A DNA stretch of 64,000 nucleotides from Pseudomonas leptonychotis. GTDB lineage: Bacteria > Pseudomonadota > Gammaproteobacteria > Pseudomonadales > Pseudomonadaceae. Shown piece by piece: positions 40,537 to 50,021 of this stretch. The stretch is from contig NZ_RFLV01000004.1 of the NCBI RefSeq assembly GCF_004920405.1, positions 186,001-250,000 of the forward strand. Reading direction: 5' to 3'. How positions within the stretch are numbered: position 1 is the first letter of the stretch; each line of letters begins with the position of its first letter. The notes under the pieces were generated by a model. It saw only the letters and a list, made by a program, of their open reading frames with translations. It ran no database searches and was not told where the DNA came from. A program made the translations under genes and the position numbers.

Positions 40537-42306
40537 ATGACTGCCGTAAAGAAAGCACTCGGAATTACTGATGTGGTGCTGCGTGACGCCCATCAGTCGA
40601 TCTTGGCCACCCGTGTGCGCCTGGAAGACATGCTGCCCATTGCGCCCAAGCTTGATCAGGTCGGCTTTTGGTCGGTTGAGTCCTGGGGCGGGGCGACCTT
40701 TGATGCCTGCATTCGTTACCTGGGTGAAGACCCATGGCACCGTATTCGTGAATTGAAAAAGGCCATGCCCAATACGCGCCAGCAAATGCTGTTGCGTGGG
40801 CAGAATTTGCTTGGCTACCGTCACTATGCTGATGACGTGGTCGAAAAATTCGTTGAGCGCGCCGCCTTTAATGGCGTTGATGTGTTCCGGGTATTCGATG
40901 CAATGAACGATCCGCGCAACCTGCAGACGGCCCTCAAGGCGGTCAAGCAGTTGGGCAAGCATGCGCAAGGCACCATTTCTTACACCACCAGCCCAGTGCA
41001 TACCCTGGACATGTGGGTGGATCTGGCCAAACAAATTGAAGATATGGGCGCTGACTCGGTGGCCATCAAAGACATGGCCGGTATTCTCACGCCCTATACC
41101 GCCTTCGAGTTGGTGTCGCGGCTCAAGGCCAGCTTGTCGATCCCGATTCATATGCAGTGCCACGCCACGGCAGGGTTGTCTTCTGTGGCCATCCTCAAGG
41201 CCGTCGAGGCCGGAATAGATAACGTCGACACGGCGATTTCCTCCCTGTCGATGACCTATGGCCATTCCCCGACCGAATCGGTCGTGGCGATGTTTCAGGG
41301 CACTGAGCATGATACCGGCCTGGATCTGTTGCTGCTTGAAGAGATCGCTGCGTACTTCCGTGAAGTGCGCAAGAAGTACGCGAAATTCGAGGGCAACCTC
41401 AAAGGTGTCGACTCGCGCATTCTGGTCGCCCAAGTGCCAGGCGGCATGCTGACCAATATGGAAGGTCAGCTCAAAGAGCAGGGCGCCCAGGACAAATTTG
41501 ACGAAGTGTTGGCGGAAATTCCGCGTGTGCGCGAAGACCTTGGGTTTATCCCGCTGGTAACGCCAACTTCGCAGATTGTTGGCACCCAAGCAGTGATTAA
41601 CGTGCTGACCGGTGAGCGCTACAAGTCGATCACCAAGGAAACAGCCGGAATATTGAAAGGTGAGTACGGTGCAGCGCCTGCGCCTTTCAATAAAGAGCTG
41701 CAGGCGCGGGTGCTGGATGGTGCCGAAGTGATTACCTGTCGGCCCGCCGACCTGCTCGACGATGAGATGGACAGGCTGACAGCCGAGCTCAAGGGCATTG
41801 CTCAGGAAAAAGGCATCAAACTGGCTAAGGATGAGATTGATGACGTCCTGACCTATGCGCTGTTTCCGCAGATTGGCCTGAAATTTCTGGAAAATCGCGG
41901 TAATCCGGCGGCTTTCGAGCCAGTACCCACCGGTAAGGAAGCGCTTACGCGTGAAGCCGGCCAGCCTGAGGTCTACACCGTTGAAGTGGGCGGGAAGTCC
42001 TACGTGGTCCAGGTTAATGACGGTGGCGATATCGAAGGGCTCAAGGCTGTCGGCGGGGCAACCTCGACAGCTGTGGCCGCGCCGGTTGGCGCAGGCGAGC
42101 CGCAGAATGCTCCCCTGGCCGGTAATATCTTCAAGGTGCTGGTGCAGCCAGGCCAGGCGGTGGAAGAAGGGCAGTTGGTGATCATCCTCGAAGCCATGAA
42201 GATGGAAACCGAGATTCGTGCGTTCAAGGCCGGCACCGTTGGTGCAGTCAACGTCAAGGTCGGTGATGCGGTGGCGGTGGGCGATAGCCTGCTGACCATC
42301 GGTTAA
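40537..42306 (+). CDS. oadA: Oxaloacetate decarboxylase alpha subunit (biotin-containing)
   Basis: The 589-residue cytosolic subunit has the carboxyltransferase TIM barrel (~1-300: [43 protein letters not shown]), the PYC_OADA region (~310-480) and a C-terminal biotinyl domain with EAMKMETE carrying biotin-Lys555. It moves the carboxyl of oxaloacetate onto biotin. A GGGAG site precedes ATG 40537. The same fold serves as pyruvate carboxylase subunit B (PycB), but flanking oadG and oadB make the Na+-pump role more likely. Confidence 0.92.
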   Translation: MTAVKKALGITDVVLRDAHQSILATRVRLEDMLPIAPKLDQVGFWSVESWGGATFDACIRYLGEDPWHRIRELKKAMPNTRQQMLLRGQNLLGYRHYADDVVEKFVERAAFNGVDVFRVFDAMNDPRNLQTALKAVKQLGKHAQGTISYTTSPVHTLDMWVDLAKQIEDMGADSVAIKDMAGILTPYTAFELVSRLKASLSIPIHMQCHATAGLSSVAILKAVEAGIDNVDTAISSLSMTYGHSPTESVVAMFQGTEHDTGLDLLLLEEIAAYFREVRKKYAKFEGNLKGVDSRILVAQVPGGMLTNMEGQLKEQGAQDKFDEVLAEIPRVREDLGFIPLVTPTSQIVGTQAVINVLTGERYKSITKETAGILKGEYGAAPAPFNKELQARVLDGAEVITCRPADLLDDEMDRLTAELKGIAQEKGIKLAKDEIDDVLTYALFPQIGLKFLENRGNPAAFEPVPTGKEALTREAGQPEVYTVEVGGKSYVVQVNDGGDIEGLKAVGGATSTAVAAPVGAGEPQNAPLAGNIFKVLVQPGQAVEEGQLVIILEAMKMETEIRAFKAGTVGAVNVKVGDAVAVGDSLLTIG

Positions 42307-42318
42307 GGGAGCGCAGTA

Positions 42319-43458
42319 ATGGAAAAGCTCCTCAAACTTTGGCACAGCACCGGGCTGTATCACATCGAAGTCGGTCAGGTATTTATGATCGCGGTGTGCA
42401 TCCTCTTGATCTATCTAGCGATCAAGAAGGGCTTTGAGCCTTTGCTGCTGTTGCCGATTGGCTTTGGCGGTTTGCTGGCCAACATTCCGGTGGCCAATAT
42501 GGCCGAGGGTGCCGGCTTTCTGCACATGATCTATGAGGTGGGTCTGCCCACCAGTATTTTCCCGCTGCTGATCTTCCTGGGCGTCGGGGCCATGACTGAC
42601 TTCGGGCCGATGTTGGCTAACCCGAAAACCCTGTTATTGGGTGCGGCGGCCCAGTTCGGTATTTTCGGCACCCTGATGGGGGCGTTAGCGCTGACTTCAT
42701 TGGGTATTCCGGGGCTTGAGTTCACGCTCAAGGAGGCGGCATCCATCGCTATCATTGGCGGTGCCGATGGCCCAACCTCGATTTTCGTGACTTCCAAGCT
42801 GGCTCCGCACTTGCTCGGTCCGATTGCGGTGGCGGCCTATGCCTACATGGCGCTGGTGCCGTTAATTCAGCCGCCGATCATGCGGGCGCTGACTACCAAG
42901 GAGGAGCGCGCCATTGTCATGCAGCAACTGCGACCTGTGGGGCAGGCCGAGAAGATCATCTTCCCGATCGTACTGTGCCTAATGATTGGTCTGCTGCTGC
43001 CTGATGCCGCACCGCTGATTGGTATGTTCGCTCTTGGGAATTTGCTGCGCGAGGCGGGTGTGGTCGAGCGTCTGGCTGATACGTCGCGTAATGCACTGAT
43101 CAATATCGTCACTATCTTCCTCGGCTTGACTGTAGGCTCGAAGCTCTCGGCAGAATCATTCCTGCAGCTGAAAACGCTGGGCATTCTGAGTCTGGGCATG
43201 GTGGCGTTCTGCGCCGGCACGGCTGCCGGTGTATTGATGGCCAAGTTGATGAATGTCTTCAGTAGCACCAATAAGATCAATCCACTGATTGGTTCGGCTG
43301 GGGTGTCTGCGGTGCCGATGGCAGCTAGGGTGTCGAACAAGGTTGGTTTGGAAGCTAACCCGCAGAACTTCCTGCTGATGCACGCCATGGGGCCGAACGT
43401 TGCGGGGGTGATCGGCTCGGCAGTAGCGGCCGGTGTACTGCTCAGTTTCGTTGGCTGA
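42319..43458 (+). CDS. oadB: Oxaloacetate decarboxylase beta subunit (Na+ pump)
   Basis: The 379-residue integral membrane protein starts 12 bases after oadA. It has about nine hydrophobic helices and the family signatures [29 protein letters not shown] (with the Na+-binding Asp), [17 protein letters not shown] and the C-terminal [19 protein letters not shown]. It decarboxylates carboxybiotin and exports Na+. A bidirectional terminator follows. Confidence 0.94.
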   Translation: MEKLLKLWHSTGLYHIEVGQVFMIAVCILLIYLAIKKGFEPLLLLPIGFGGLLANIPVANMAEGAGFLHMIYEVGLPTSIFPLLIFLGVGAMTDFGPMLANPKTLLLGAAAQFGIFGTLMGALALTSLGIPGLEFTLKEAASIAIIGGADGPTSIFVTSKLAPHLLGPIAVAAYAYMALVPLIQPPIMRALTTKEERAIVMQQLRPVGQAEKIIFPIVLCLMIGLLLPDAAPLIGMFALGNLLREAGVVERLADTSRNALINIVTIFLGLTVGSKLSAESFLQLKTLGILSLGMVAFCAGTAAGVLMAKLMNVFSSTNKINPLIGSAGVSAVPMAARVSNKVGLEANPQNFLLMHAMGPNVAGVIGSAVAAGVLLSFVG

Positions 43459-43463
43459 TTAAC

Positions 43464-43507
43464 ACGAACAATAAAAAACCGCCGAATGGCGGTTTTTTAT
43501 TGTTCGT
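43464..43507. terminator. Bidirectional terminator after oadB
   Basis: Perfect 20-base arms (ACGAACAATAAAAAACCGCC and its complement) around a four-base loop, with A-run and T-run inside the stem, so it can end transcription from both sides. Confidence 0.9.
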
Positions 43508-43584
43508 CATCCCTGGCGGCACTTTGCAAGCGGTTGCGGTGCAGCGCTAAAGATGGATATCAGGCATTTTTTATGGGCAGCAAA

Positions 43585-43606
43585 AAAACCGGCCTAGGCC
43601 GGTTTT
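43585..43606 (-). terminator. amrZ terminator
   Basis: AAAACCGGCC-TA-GGCCGGTTTT palindrome with extra A residues on the left, giving a U-run on the reverse strand just past the amrZ stop. Confidence 0.85.
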
Positions 43607-43622
43607 GTCGTTTGCAGCGCAG

Positions 43623-43940
43623 TCAGGCTTCTTCGGCAGCCATCTCGGCGTCATGAGCAATCAATGCCACCAGGGCATTCTGCTGACGGCGTGAAAGCTG
43701 GCGGAAGCGTTGCAGCAACTCACGCTCGTGCAAGGACAAATCTGGGCTGTCCAAGCGCATGTTGAGGTCATCACCCAGAGAGCTTTCCTGGAGCATGCTT
43801 TGCTCAAGGCGAGCAATGATCTCCGAGTTCATGCTGCGGTGATGGTTGCGTGCGACATCCGCAATACGTTCGCGCATGCCATCGGGCAGACGAACTACGA
43901 ATTTGTCAGCGGTGCGGCTGGAATAGAGTGCTGGTTTCAT
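43623..43940 (-). CDS. amrZ: Ribbon-helix-helix regulator AmrZ (AlgZ)
   Basis: The 105-residue Arc-family DNA-binding protein matches P. aeruginosa AmrZ closely as recalled: [43 protein letters not shown] (ribbon-helix-helix, ~6-50) and the C-terminal tetramerisation part [29 protein letters not shown]. It activates alginate and represses flagellar and its own transcription in P. aeruginosa. The position next to phnC is also conserved in PAO1. An inverted repeat and an AlgU-like promoter lie upstream. Confidence 0.94.
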   Translation of the reverse strand: MKPALYSSRTADKFVVRLPDGMRERIADVARNHHRSMNSEIIARLEQSMLQESSLGDDLNMRLDSPDLSLHERELLQRFRQLSRRQQNALVALIAHDAEMAAEEA

Positions 43941-43990
43941 AGGGCGCGTACATTAAACCGGTTAGTTTAGGAAAGCGATACTGGCAATGG

Positions 43991-44025
43991 GCTATAGGAT
44001 TGTCACCGGTTTGACCTCCTATAGC
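43991..44025. promoter_or_regulatory. Inverted repeat upstream of amrZ
   Basis: Perfect nine-base arms GCTATAGGA and TCCTATAGC with a 17-base spacer, about 50-85 bases upstream of the amrZ start. It overlaps the candidate promoter and could be an operator. Confidence 0.5.
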
Positions 44026-44036
44026 ACTAACCGTTC
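44010..44036 (-). promoter_or_regulatory. Candidate AlgU (sigma-22) promoter of amrZ
   Basis: On the reverse strand GAACGG, 16 bases, TCAAA partly matches the consensus GAACTT-N16-TCTGA. amrZ is AlgU-dependent in P. aeruginosa. The match is imperfect. Confidence 0.35.
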
Positions 44037-44217
44037 AGCCAGAAAGCCGCTTAGGTCGCTTATAACGCTGCAGGTAGAGCAGTCGGTAAATTGACGCCAA
44101 TCTCGTGTCGAATATTGCGTTGAATAAAGGCGTTATGCCAGCACCAGTCATCAGAAATGCGCCGTGCTGTGCAAAAAGCCAGAGAAATCTGGCGTTGGCC
44201 GAAAAATGTTCAAGCAA

Positions 44218-44235
44218 TGGTCATGTAAGTGTCAT
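44218..44235 (+). promoter_or_regulatory. Pho box upstream of phnC
   Basis: TGGTCAT-GTAA-GTGTCAT has the two 7-base direct repeats with a four-base gap of the PhoB consensus (CTGTCAT-N4-CTGTCAT), about 97 bases before phnC. Phosphate starvation should induce the locus. Confidence 0.7.
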
Positions 44236-44331
44236 GGCTCATTAACCGGCCTGACACAGGATTTGCCTACCTTGGTCTACACCAGAAGGCGGCTTAGTGC
44301 CGCGGTGTAACCGTTAATAAGGAGGCATTCC

Positions 44332-45168
44332 ATGAGCGCAGTGATCCGGGTCGAGAGCCTGAACAAAACGTTCGGCCGCAAGCAGGCGCTGTTTGATCTG
44401 GCGCTGTCCGTTGAGCCCGGTGAAATGGTGGCGCTGATCGGCGCCTCTGGCTCTGGAAAGTCCACATTGCTGCGCCATGTCGCGGGCCTGGCCTGCTGCG
44501 ACCGTAAGGGCGGCGGCAACATTCAGGTACTCGGTCGCCAAGTGCAAGCGGAGGGTAGGCTGAATGGTGAGGTGCGCCGTCTGCGCGCCGATATCGGCTA
44601 CATCTTCCAACAGTTCAACTTGGTCGGCCGTATCAGCGTATTGCAAAACGTACTGCTCGGCTGCTTGGGGCGCATACCGCGCTGGCGCGGCACCTTGGGT
44701 CTGTTCAGTGCCGAAGAAAAGCAGCAGGCACTGCAGGCTCTGGCTCGTGTTGGTTTGGCAGATCTGGCGCAGCAGCGGGCGTCGACCCTGTCCGGCGGCC
44801 AGCAGCAGCGTGTGGCGATTGCCCGTGCCTTGTGCCAGCGCGCCAAGGTCATTCTCGCCGATGAGCCGATTGCCTCACTGGACCCTGAATCCGCACGCAA
44901 GGTCATGCAGATTCTCGCTGACATCAACCGCGAAGACGGCACCACCGTGGTGGTCACCCTGCATCAAGTGGATTACGCCATGCGCTATTGCCAGCGCGCC
45001 GTGGCGTTGAAAGCGGGGCGTATTCATTTCGACGGCGCCGCGGCCGAGCTGCATCCTAACTTCCTCAACGATCTCTATGGTGCCGAGCTTGAAGTAGAGC
45101 GGCTGCCAATCGAGAAAGCCCGTCGCGCTCGCACCCCGAAAGTCCCGCTGACTCTGGCCAAGGCCTGA
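44332..45168 (+). CDS. phnC: Phosphonate ABC transporter, ATP-binding protein
   Basis: The 278-residue ATPase has Walker [12 protein letters not shown] (~38-48), the signature [17 protein letters not shown] (~150-166), Walker [17 protein letters not shown] and switch His in VTLHQVD. An AAGGAGG site precedes it. It powers phosphonate uptake with PhnD and PhnE and opens the phn locus behind the Pho box. Confidence 0.95.
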   Translation: MSAVIRVESLNKTFGRKQALFDLALSVEPGEMVALIGASGSGKSTLLRHVAGLACCDRKGGGNIQVLGRQVQAEGRLNGEVRRLRADIGYIFQQFNLVGRISVLQNVLLGCLGRIPRWRGTLGLFSAEEKQQALQALARVGLADLAQQRASTLSGGQQQRVAIARALCQRAKVILADEPIASLDPESARKVMQILADINREDGTTVVVTLHQVDYAMRYCQRAVALKAGRIHFDGAAAELHPNFLNDLYGAELEVERLPIEKARRARTPKVPLTLAKA

Positions 45169-45225
45169 GTTTAGCTCGCTGTTATGCCAATCCCTGTATG
45201 TCCATCCGCACTAGGAGTGCTTTGC

Positions 45226-46230
45226 ATGTTCAAACGTATCAGTCGCGTTCTCGTCGCGTCCACGCTGCTGGCAGGCTCGGTTCTAGGGGCTGCTCAAGCC
45301 GCTGAGCAGGAGATCAACTTCGGCATCATCTCCACTGAATCGTCGCAGAATCTGAAAACCATGTGGGACCCCTTCCTGGCGGACATGAGCCAGCAGACTG
45401 GCCTGAAGATCAATGCGTTCTTTGCCCCTGACTATGCGGGAATTATTCAGGGCATGCGCTTCGATAAGGTCGACATGGCTTGGTACGGCAACAAGGCCGC
45501 AATGGAAGCCGTAGACCGTGCGGGTGGTCAGGTATTCGCCCAGACCGTCGCCGCCAACGGTACTCAGGGTTATTACAGCCTGATGGTGGCGCACAAGGAC
45601 AGCCCGATCAATTCGATCGACGACATGCTGAAAAACGCTAAAGACCTGACTTTCGCCAACGGTGACCCGAACTCCACCTCGGGCTATCTGGTACCGGGCT
45701 ATTACGTGTTTGCGCAAAACAATGCTGACGCCAACAAGATCTTCAAGCGCGCCCTCAACGGCAGCCATGAAGTCAACGCCCTGTCGGTGGCCAACAAGCA
45801 GATCGATGTCGGCACCTTCAACAGCGAAGGCATGGAACGTTTACAGGTAACTGCGCCAGACAAAGCGGCTCAGCTGAAAGTGATCTGGACCTCGCCGCTG
45901 ATCCCGTCCGACCCGATGGTATGGCGTAAGAACCTTGATGAAGACGCCAAAACCAAGCTGCGTACCTTCTTCATGACTTACGGCGACAAACCGGCTGAGT
46001 TGAAAGTGCTTGAAGGTCTGCAGTGGGCCAAGTTCAAAGCGTCGGATGACGATCAACTGCTGCCGATCCGCCAACTGGAACTGTTCAAGAAACGCACCGA
46101 AGTGGCCAACAACGACAAGCTTTCGGCAAGCGACAAGCAAGCACAGCTCACCGAGTTGGATCGCGAGCTGGCCAAGCTGGAAAAGCGCCTGGCTGAAATC
46201 GCCAAGCAAAGCCCTGCCAGCGCGGGTTAA
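45226..46230 (+). CDS. phnD: Phosphonate-binding periplasmic protein
   Basis: The 334-residue protein has a clear signal peptide (MFKRISRVLVASTLLAGSVLGAAQAA, cleavage after AQA near residue 25) and the PhnD core: EINFGIISTESSQNLKTMWDPFLADM, FAPDYAGIIQGMRFDKVDMAWYGNKAA, GDPNSTSGYLVPGYYVF and TFNSEGMERL. It captures phosphonates such as 2-aminoethylphosphonate in the periplasm. The C-terminus ends in a Lys/Glu-rich helix. Confidence 0.95.
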   Translation: MFKRISRVLVASTLLAGSVLGAAQAAEQEINFGIISTESSQNLKTMWDPFLADMSQQTGLKINAFFAPDYAGIIQGMRFDKVDMAWYGNKAAMEAVDRAGGQVFAQTVAANGTQGYYSLMVAHKDSPINSIDDMLKNAKDLTFANGDPNSTSGYLVPGYYVFAQNNADANKIFKRALNGSHEVNALSVANKQIDVGTFNSEGMERLQVTAPDKAAQLKVIWTSPLIPSDPMVWRKNLDEDAKTKLRTFFMTYGDKPAELKVLEGLQWAKFKASDDDQLLPIRQLELFKKRTEVANNDKLSASDKQAQLTELDRELAKLEKRLAEIAKQSPASAG

Positions 46231-46309
46231 TTGCCTAGATCGGCTCGCCTTACCTTGCATGACCTAAGGGCGGGCCGATCGTCTTTGTCGTTTCAATCGA
46301 GAAGTCGTT

Positions 46310-47104
46310 ATGACCACTTTGACTACCGCACCTGTGCCTGATTTATCGGCCAAGCGTTCCTGGACGCAGCTGATTGGCTGGGGGCTGTTCTTCGCCGTGC
46401 TGGCTTGGTCTTGGCAGGGCGCGGAGATGAATCCGCTCGGCCTGATCCGCGACTCCGGCAACATGGCGACCTTTGCTGCGGACTTCTTTCCGCCGGATTT
46501 CAGCAACTGGGAGCTGTACCTCAAGGAGATGATCGTCACCGTGCAGATCGCCCTCTGGGGTACGGTGCTGGCGATTGTCTGCGCCATTCCGCTGGGCATT
46601 CTCTGCTCTGAAAATATTGTGCCGTGGTGGGTCTATCAGCCGATTCGCCGGGTGATGGATGCCTGCCGCTCAATCAATGAAATGGTCTTTGCCATGCTCT
46701 TTGTGGTGGCGGTGGGTCTGGGGCCGTTTGCCGGGGTGCTGGCACTGTTTATTGGCACCACAGGGGTGCTGGCTAAGCTGTTTGCTGAGGCGGTGGAAGC
46801 GATTGATCCCGGTCCAGTCGAAGGTGTGCGTGCTACCGGTGCCAGCGCCCTGCAGGAAGTGATCTACGGGGTGATCCCGCAAGTCCTGCCGCTGTGGATT
46901 TCCTACTCGCTGTATCGCTTCGAGTCCAACGTGCGCTCGGCCACCGTGGTCGGCATGGTCGGGGCGGGCGGTATCGGGGTGATTCTCTGGGAGGCGATTC
47001 GTGGCTTCCAGTTCGCCCAAACCTGCGCCTTGCTGCTGGTGATCATCATGGTGGTGAGCGTGCTCGACATCATCTCTCAGCGCCTGCGCAAACAGTTTAT
47101 CTGA
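46310..47104 (+). CDS. phnE: Phosphonate ABC transporter, permease
   Basis: The 264-residue inner-membrane permease has about six hydrophobic helices and the BPD permease loop [38 protein letters not shown] (the EAA motif, ~162-199). It is intact, unlike the phnE of E. coli K-12, which carries an 8-base duplication. Confidence 0.95.
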   Translation: MTTLTTAPVPDLSAKRSWTQLIGWGLFFAVLAWSWQGAEMNPLGLIRDSGNMATFAADFFPPDFSNWELYLKEMIVTVQIALWGTVLAIVCAIPLGILCSENIVPWWVYQPIRRVMDACRSINEMVFAMLFVVAVGLGPFAGVLALFIGTTGVLAKLFAEAVEAIDPGPVEGVRATGASALQEVIYGVIPQVLPLWISYSLYRFESNVRSATVVGMVGAGGIGVILWEAIRGFQFAQTCALLLVIIMVVSVLDIISQRLRKQFI

Positions 47105-47140
47105 CGGAGATTGGGCATCTGCGGATGCCCTTTATTAGCC

Positions 47141-47845
47141 ATGCACTTGTCTAGACAACCTGAGCCCTTGTACCGCGAACTGGCTGCCGTGCTGCGTGAT
47201 GAGCTGCAGCACATGAGTCCTGGTGACTACTTGCCTGCCGAGGTGCAGTTGGCGGCGCGTTTTGCAGTAAATCGCCACACCCTGCGCCGCGCCGTCGATG
47301 AGCTGGTGCTGGAAGGTCGCCTGTTGCGCCAGCAGGGCAAAGGCACTCGGGTATTGGCTAAACCATTGATCTACCCAATGCAGGCCGGCAGTGCCTACAG
47401 CGCCTCACTCTCGGCGCTGGGGCATCAGGTTGATGCGCAGTTACTGCAACGCCGCGTGCGCCCGGCCAGCCATGAGGAACGTGGCTACCTGCAATTGCCA
47501 GAAGGTGCGCAGCTGCTGGAGTTGACCACCTTGCGTCTGATTGAAGGGCAGCCCGTCAGCTTGATTCGACATGCCTTCAGCGTGATCCACGCGCCGTTGT
47601 TGGCGGATTACCAGGGCGGCTCGCTGCGCCAATACCTGAGCCAGCGCGGGATGCCCCTGACCCGCACCTTCAGTTTGATCGGCGCGCGGCTGCCCAGCCG
47701 TGAAGAGGCGGCGCGCTTGATGATGCCCAAGCATGCACCGCTGCTCAGTGTGCAAACCCTTTCCCGCGATCTGGCTGGCCAGCCGGTGGAGCTGTCGTTA
47801 TCGACCAGCCGCGCCGACCGTTTCCAGTACCAGCTCGCCCTTTGA
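47141..47845 (+). CDS. phnF: Phosphonate-metabolism GntR-family regulator
   Basis: The 234-residue protein has an N-terminal GntR winged helix (~6-75: PLYRELAAVLRDELQHMSPGDYLPAEVQLAARFAVNRHTLRRAVDELVLEGRLLRQQGKGTRVL) and a C-terminal UTRA ligand domain (~90-230). It likely represses or tunes the phn genes in response to a phosphonate. The start is the first ATG in frame; the ribosome site is weak, so a few residues of uncertainty remain. Confidence 0.92.
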   Translation: MHLSRQPEPLYRELAAVLRDELQHMSPGDYLPAEVQLAARFAVNRHTLRRAVDELVLEGRLLRQQGKGTRVLAKPLIYPMQAGSAYSASLSALGHQVDAQLLQRRVRPASHEERGYLQLPEGAQLLELTTLRLIEGQPVSLIRHAFSVIHAPLLADYQGGSLRQYLSQRGMPLTRTFSLIGARLPSREEAARLMMPKHAPLLSVQTLSRDLAGQPVELSLSTSRADRFQYQLAL

Positions 47846-47857
47846 TGGAGGCCTGTG

Positions 47858-48319
47858 ATGAACCGCAACCTGTTGCACAGCGACCCGCAAATCGCCACAC
47901 GTCAACGCTGGATGGGCGTACTTGCCCGCGCCGGCACTGGCTTAACCGCTTATGAGTCGGCCTTGAAAGAGACCGAGTACAGCCTGATCCGCGCGCCGGA
48001 GATCGGCATGACCCTGGTGCGCGGACGCATGGGCGGCACCGGCAGCCCGTTCAACCTCGGTGAGATGACCGTGACCCGCTGCGTGGTGCGCCTGGCCGAT
48101 GGTTGTACCGGCTACAGCTACGTGGCGGGCCGCGACAAGCAGCATGCCGAGCTCGCCGCCCTGGCCGATGCACACCTGCAAGGCGCCGAGCACGGCCATT
48201 GGCTGAGTCGCTTGATCGAGCCGCTGGCCGCTCTACAGCAGCGCCAACAGGCCGAAAATGCTGCAGAAACCGCAACCACCCAGGTGGAATTTTTCACCCT
48301 GGTCAGAGGAGAAGACTGA
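47858..48319 (+). CDS. phnG: C-P lyase core subunit PhnG
   Basis: The 153-residue subunit of the PhnGHIJ core complex carries RQRWMGVLARAGTGLTAYE, EIGMTLVRGRMGGTGSPFNLGEMTVTRCVVRL and GYSYVAGRDKQHAELAALADA, all typical of PhnG. A GGAG site precedes ATG 47858. Its stop overlaps the phnH start (TGATG). It helps load the phosphonate onto ATP to form the ribosyl-triphosphate adduct. Confidence 0.95.
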   Translation: MNRNLLHSDPQIATRQRWMGVLARAGTGLTAYESALKETEYSLIRAPEIGMTLVRGRMGGTGSPFNLGEMTVTRCVVRLADGCTGYSYVAGRDKQHAELAALADAHLQGAEHGHWLSRLIEPLAALQQRQQAENAAETATTQVEFFTLVRGED

Positions 48320-48930
48320 TGAACGCGGCGAACAGCTCGCAATGGCTGCAACCGGCCTTCAATGATCCGGTGCTGGATGCGCAGACCAGCTTCCGTACCG
48401 CGCTCAAAGCCTTGGCTGAGCCCGGTTTGGTGCAATCGATGAACCGCGCCTTGGCCCTGGAAAACCTGCATCCGGCGACCTATGCCCTGTGTCTGGCTTT
48501 TCTCGATGGCGACACGCCGCTGTGGCTGGCCCCCTGTTTCGACACCCCGGCGATTCGCGCCAACCTGTTGTTCCACTGTGGCTGCCCAATTGTCGCCGAG
48601 CGTGAGTCGGCGCTGTTTGCTTTGCTCGATGAGTCGGGCGCTGACGACCTAGCGGATTTTGACAACGGCAGCGAACGCTACCCGGACCAATCCTGCACCT
48701 TGCTGATTCAGCTCGATGCCCTGGCTGGCGGTGAGCACCTACGCTGGCGTGGGCCGGGGATCAAGGATGTGCGTGCCGTCGAATTGCCGCTGCGCAGCAG
48801 CTTCTGGCAGCAACGCCAAGCGCGCAGTGCATTCCCCCGTGGTCTGGACGTTTTCTTCGCCGCTGGCGAACAGGTGATCGGCCTGCCGCGCAGCACCCAC
48901 GTGCTGTTCAATGCCGAGGAGGTGGCCTGA
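48319..48930 (+). CDS. phnH: C-P lyase core subunit PhnH
   Basis: The 203-residue subunit begins with LQPAFNDPVLDAQTSFRTALKALAEPG, the PhnH opening, and ends with RGLDVFFAAGEQVIGLPRSTHV. It has a PLP-transferase-like fold without the cofactor and bridges PhnG and PhnJ in the core complex. Start and stop overlap its neighbours by one base, so the genes are translationally coupled. Confidence 0.94.
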   Translation: MNAANSSQWLQPAFNDPVLDAQTSFRTALKALAEPGLVQSMNRALALENLHPATYALCLAFLDGDTPLWLAPCFDTPAIRANLLFHCGCPIVAERESALFALLDESGADDLADFDNGSERYPDQSCTLLIQLDALAGGEHLRWRGPGIKDVRAVELPLRSSFWQQRQARSAFPRGLDVFFAAGEQVIGLPRSTHVLFNAEEVA

Positions 48931-50021
48931 TGTACGTTGCCGTCAAAGGTGGCGAGCGCGCCATCGACAATGCCCACCTGCTGCTGGCGAAGAAGCGCCG
49001 TGGCGATACCGCGATTCCGGAACTCAGCGTCGATCAAGTGCGCGAACAAATGCCCCTGGCTGTGGCTCGGGTGATGAGTGAAGGCTCGCTGTACGATCCG
49101 CAATTGGCCGCGTTAGCGATCAAGCAGGCTGCCGGCGACCTGATGGAGGCGATCTTTCTGCTACGCGCCTACCGCACCACCTTGCCGCGCTTTACCGCCA
49201 GTGCGCCGCTGGACACCACGCAGATGCAACTGAGCCGACGTATCTCCGCCACGTTCAAGGATTTGCCCGGCGGCCAGCTACTCGGCCCGACCTTTGATTA
49301 CAGCCACCGTTTGCTGGACTTCGCCTTGCTGGCCGAGGGTGAACAGCCCGGCCCACAGGTGAATCCCGCCGCCGAGCTGAGTGACTGCCCACGGGTGCTG
49401 GATTTTCTCGCCGATGAAGGCCTGATGGCCCGCGAAGTCGATGATGGCAACGCGGTGCCGGATATCACTCGCGAGCCATTGGATTTTCCTGCCAACCGTG
49501 CCCAGCGCTTGCAAGCGCTGGCCCGTGGCGATGAAGGCTTCCTGCTGGCGCTGGGTTATTCCACCCAGCGTGGTTACGGGCGTAACCACCCGTTCGCTGG
49601 AGAGATTCGTATCGGTGAGCTCGAGGTTTGGCTGGAGCCGGAAGAGCTCGGTTTTGCCGTGCCGCTGGGCGATATCGAAGTGACCGAGTGTGAAATGGTC
49701 AACCAGTTCGTCGGTGGCAAGGGCATCGATCCGCAGTTCACCCGTGGTTATGGCCTGGCCTTCGGTTATGCCGAGCGTAAGGCCATGGGCATGGCGTTGG
49801 TCGACCGCTCGTTGCGCGCCGCCGAGTACGCCGAAGAAGTGGAAGGCCCGGCGCAGCAGGAAGAATTCGTGCTGATGCACTGCGACAACGTTGAAGCCGC
49901 TGGCTTCGTCTCCCACCTGAAATTGCCGCACTACGTCGACTTCCAATCCGAGCTGGAGCTGATCCGCAAACTGCGCAAGCAGCGCTGTGAGCAGCCCGCC
50001 GCCGAGGAGCAACGCGCATGA
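48930..50021 (+). CDS. phnI: C-P lyase core subunit PhnI
   Basis: The 363-residue protein opens MYVAVKGGERAIDNAHLLLAKKRRGD and has LGYSTQRGYGRNHPFAGEIRIGELEV and GRKAMGMALVDRSL-type blocks near the C-terminus. PhnI is a nucleosidase that, with PhnG, H and L, swaps adenine for the phosphonate on ATP. The last residues overlap phnJ by four bases. Confidence 0.95.
   Translation: MYVAVKGGERAIDNAHLLLAKKRRGDTAIPELSVDQVREQMPLAVARVMSEGSLYDPQLAALAIKQAAGDLMEAIFLLRAYRTTLPRFTASAPLDTTQMQLSRRISATFKDLPGGQLLGPTFDYSHRLLDFALLAEGEQPGPQVNPAAELSDCPRVLDFLADEGLMAREVDDGNAVPDITREPLDFPANRAQRLQALARGDEGFLLALGYSTQRGYGRNHPFAGEIRIGELEVWLEPEELGFAVPLGDIEVTECEMVNQFVGGKGIDPQFTRGYGLAFGYAERKAMGMALVDRSLRAAEYAEEVEGPAQQEEFVLMHCDNVEAAGFVSHLKLPHYVDFQSELELIRKLRKQRCEQPAAEEQRA

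Larger units (their letters stand above)
43941..44331. other. amrZ-phnC divergent intergenic region
   Basis: About 390 bases with no supported gene; a 60-residue reverse frame lacks a ribosome site. It holds a candidate AlgU promoter and inverted repeat on the amrZ side and a Pho box on the phn side. Confidence 0.65.

Noticed and set aside
40372..42363. 663-codon open frame antisense to oadA
   Set aside because: oadA motifs and the biotin site are clear on the forward strand; the reverse frame is a codon-bias shadow.
44035..44217. 60-codon reverse frame between amrZ and phnC
   Set aside because: No ribosome site and it overlaps the candidate amrZ promoter.
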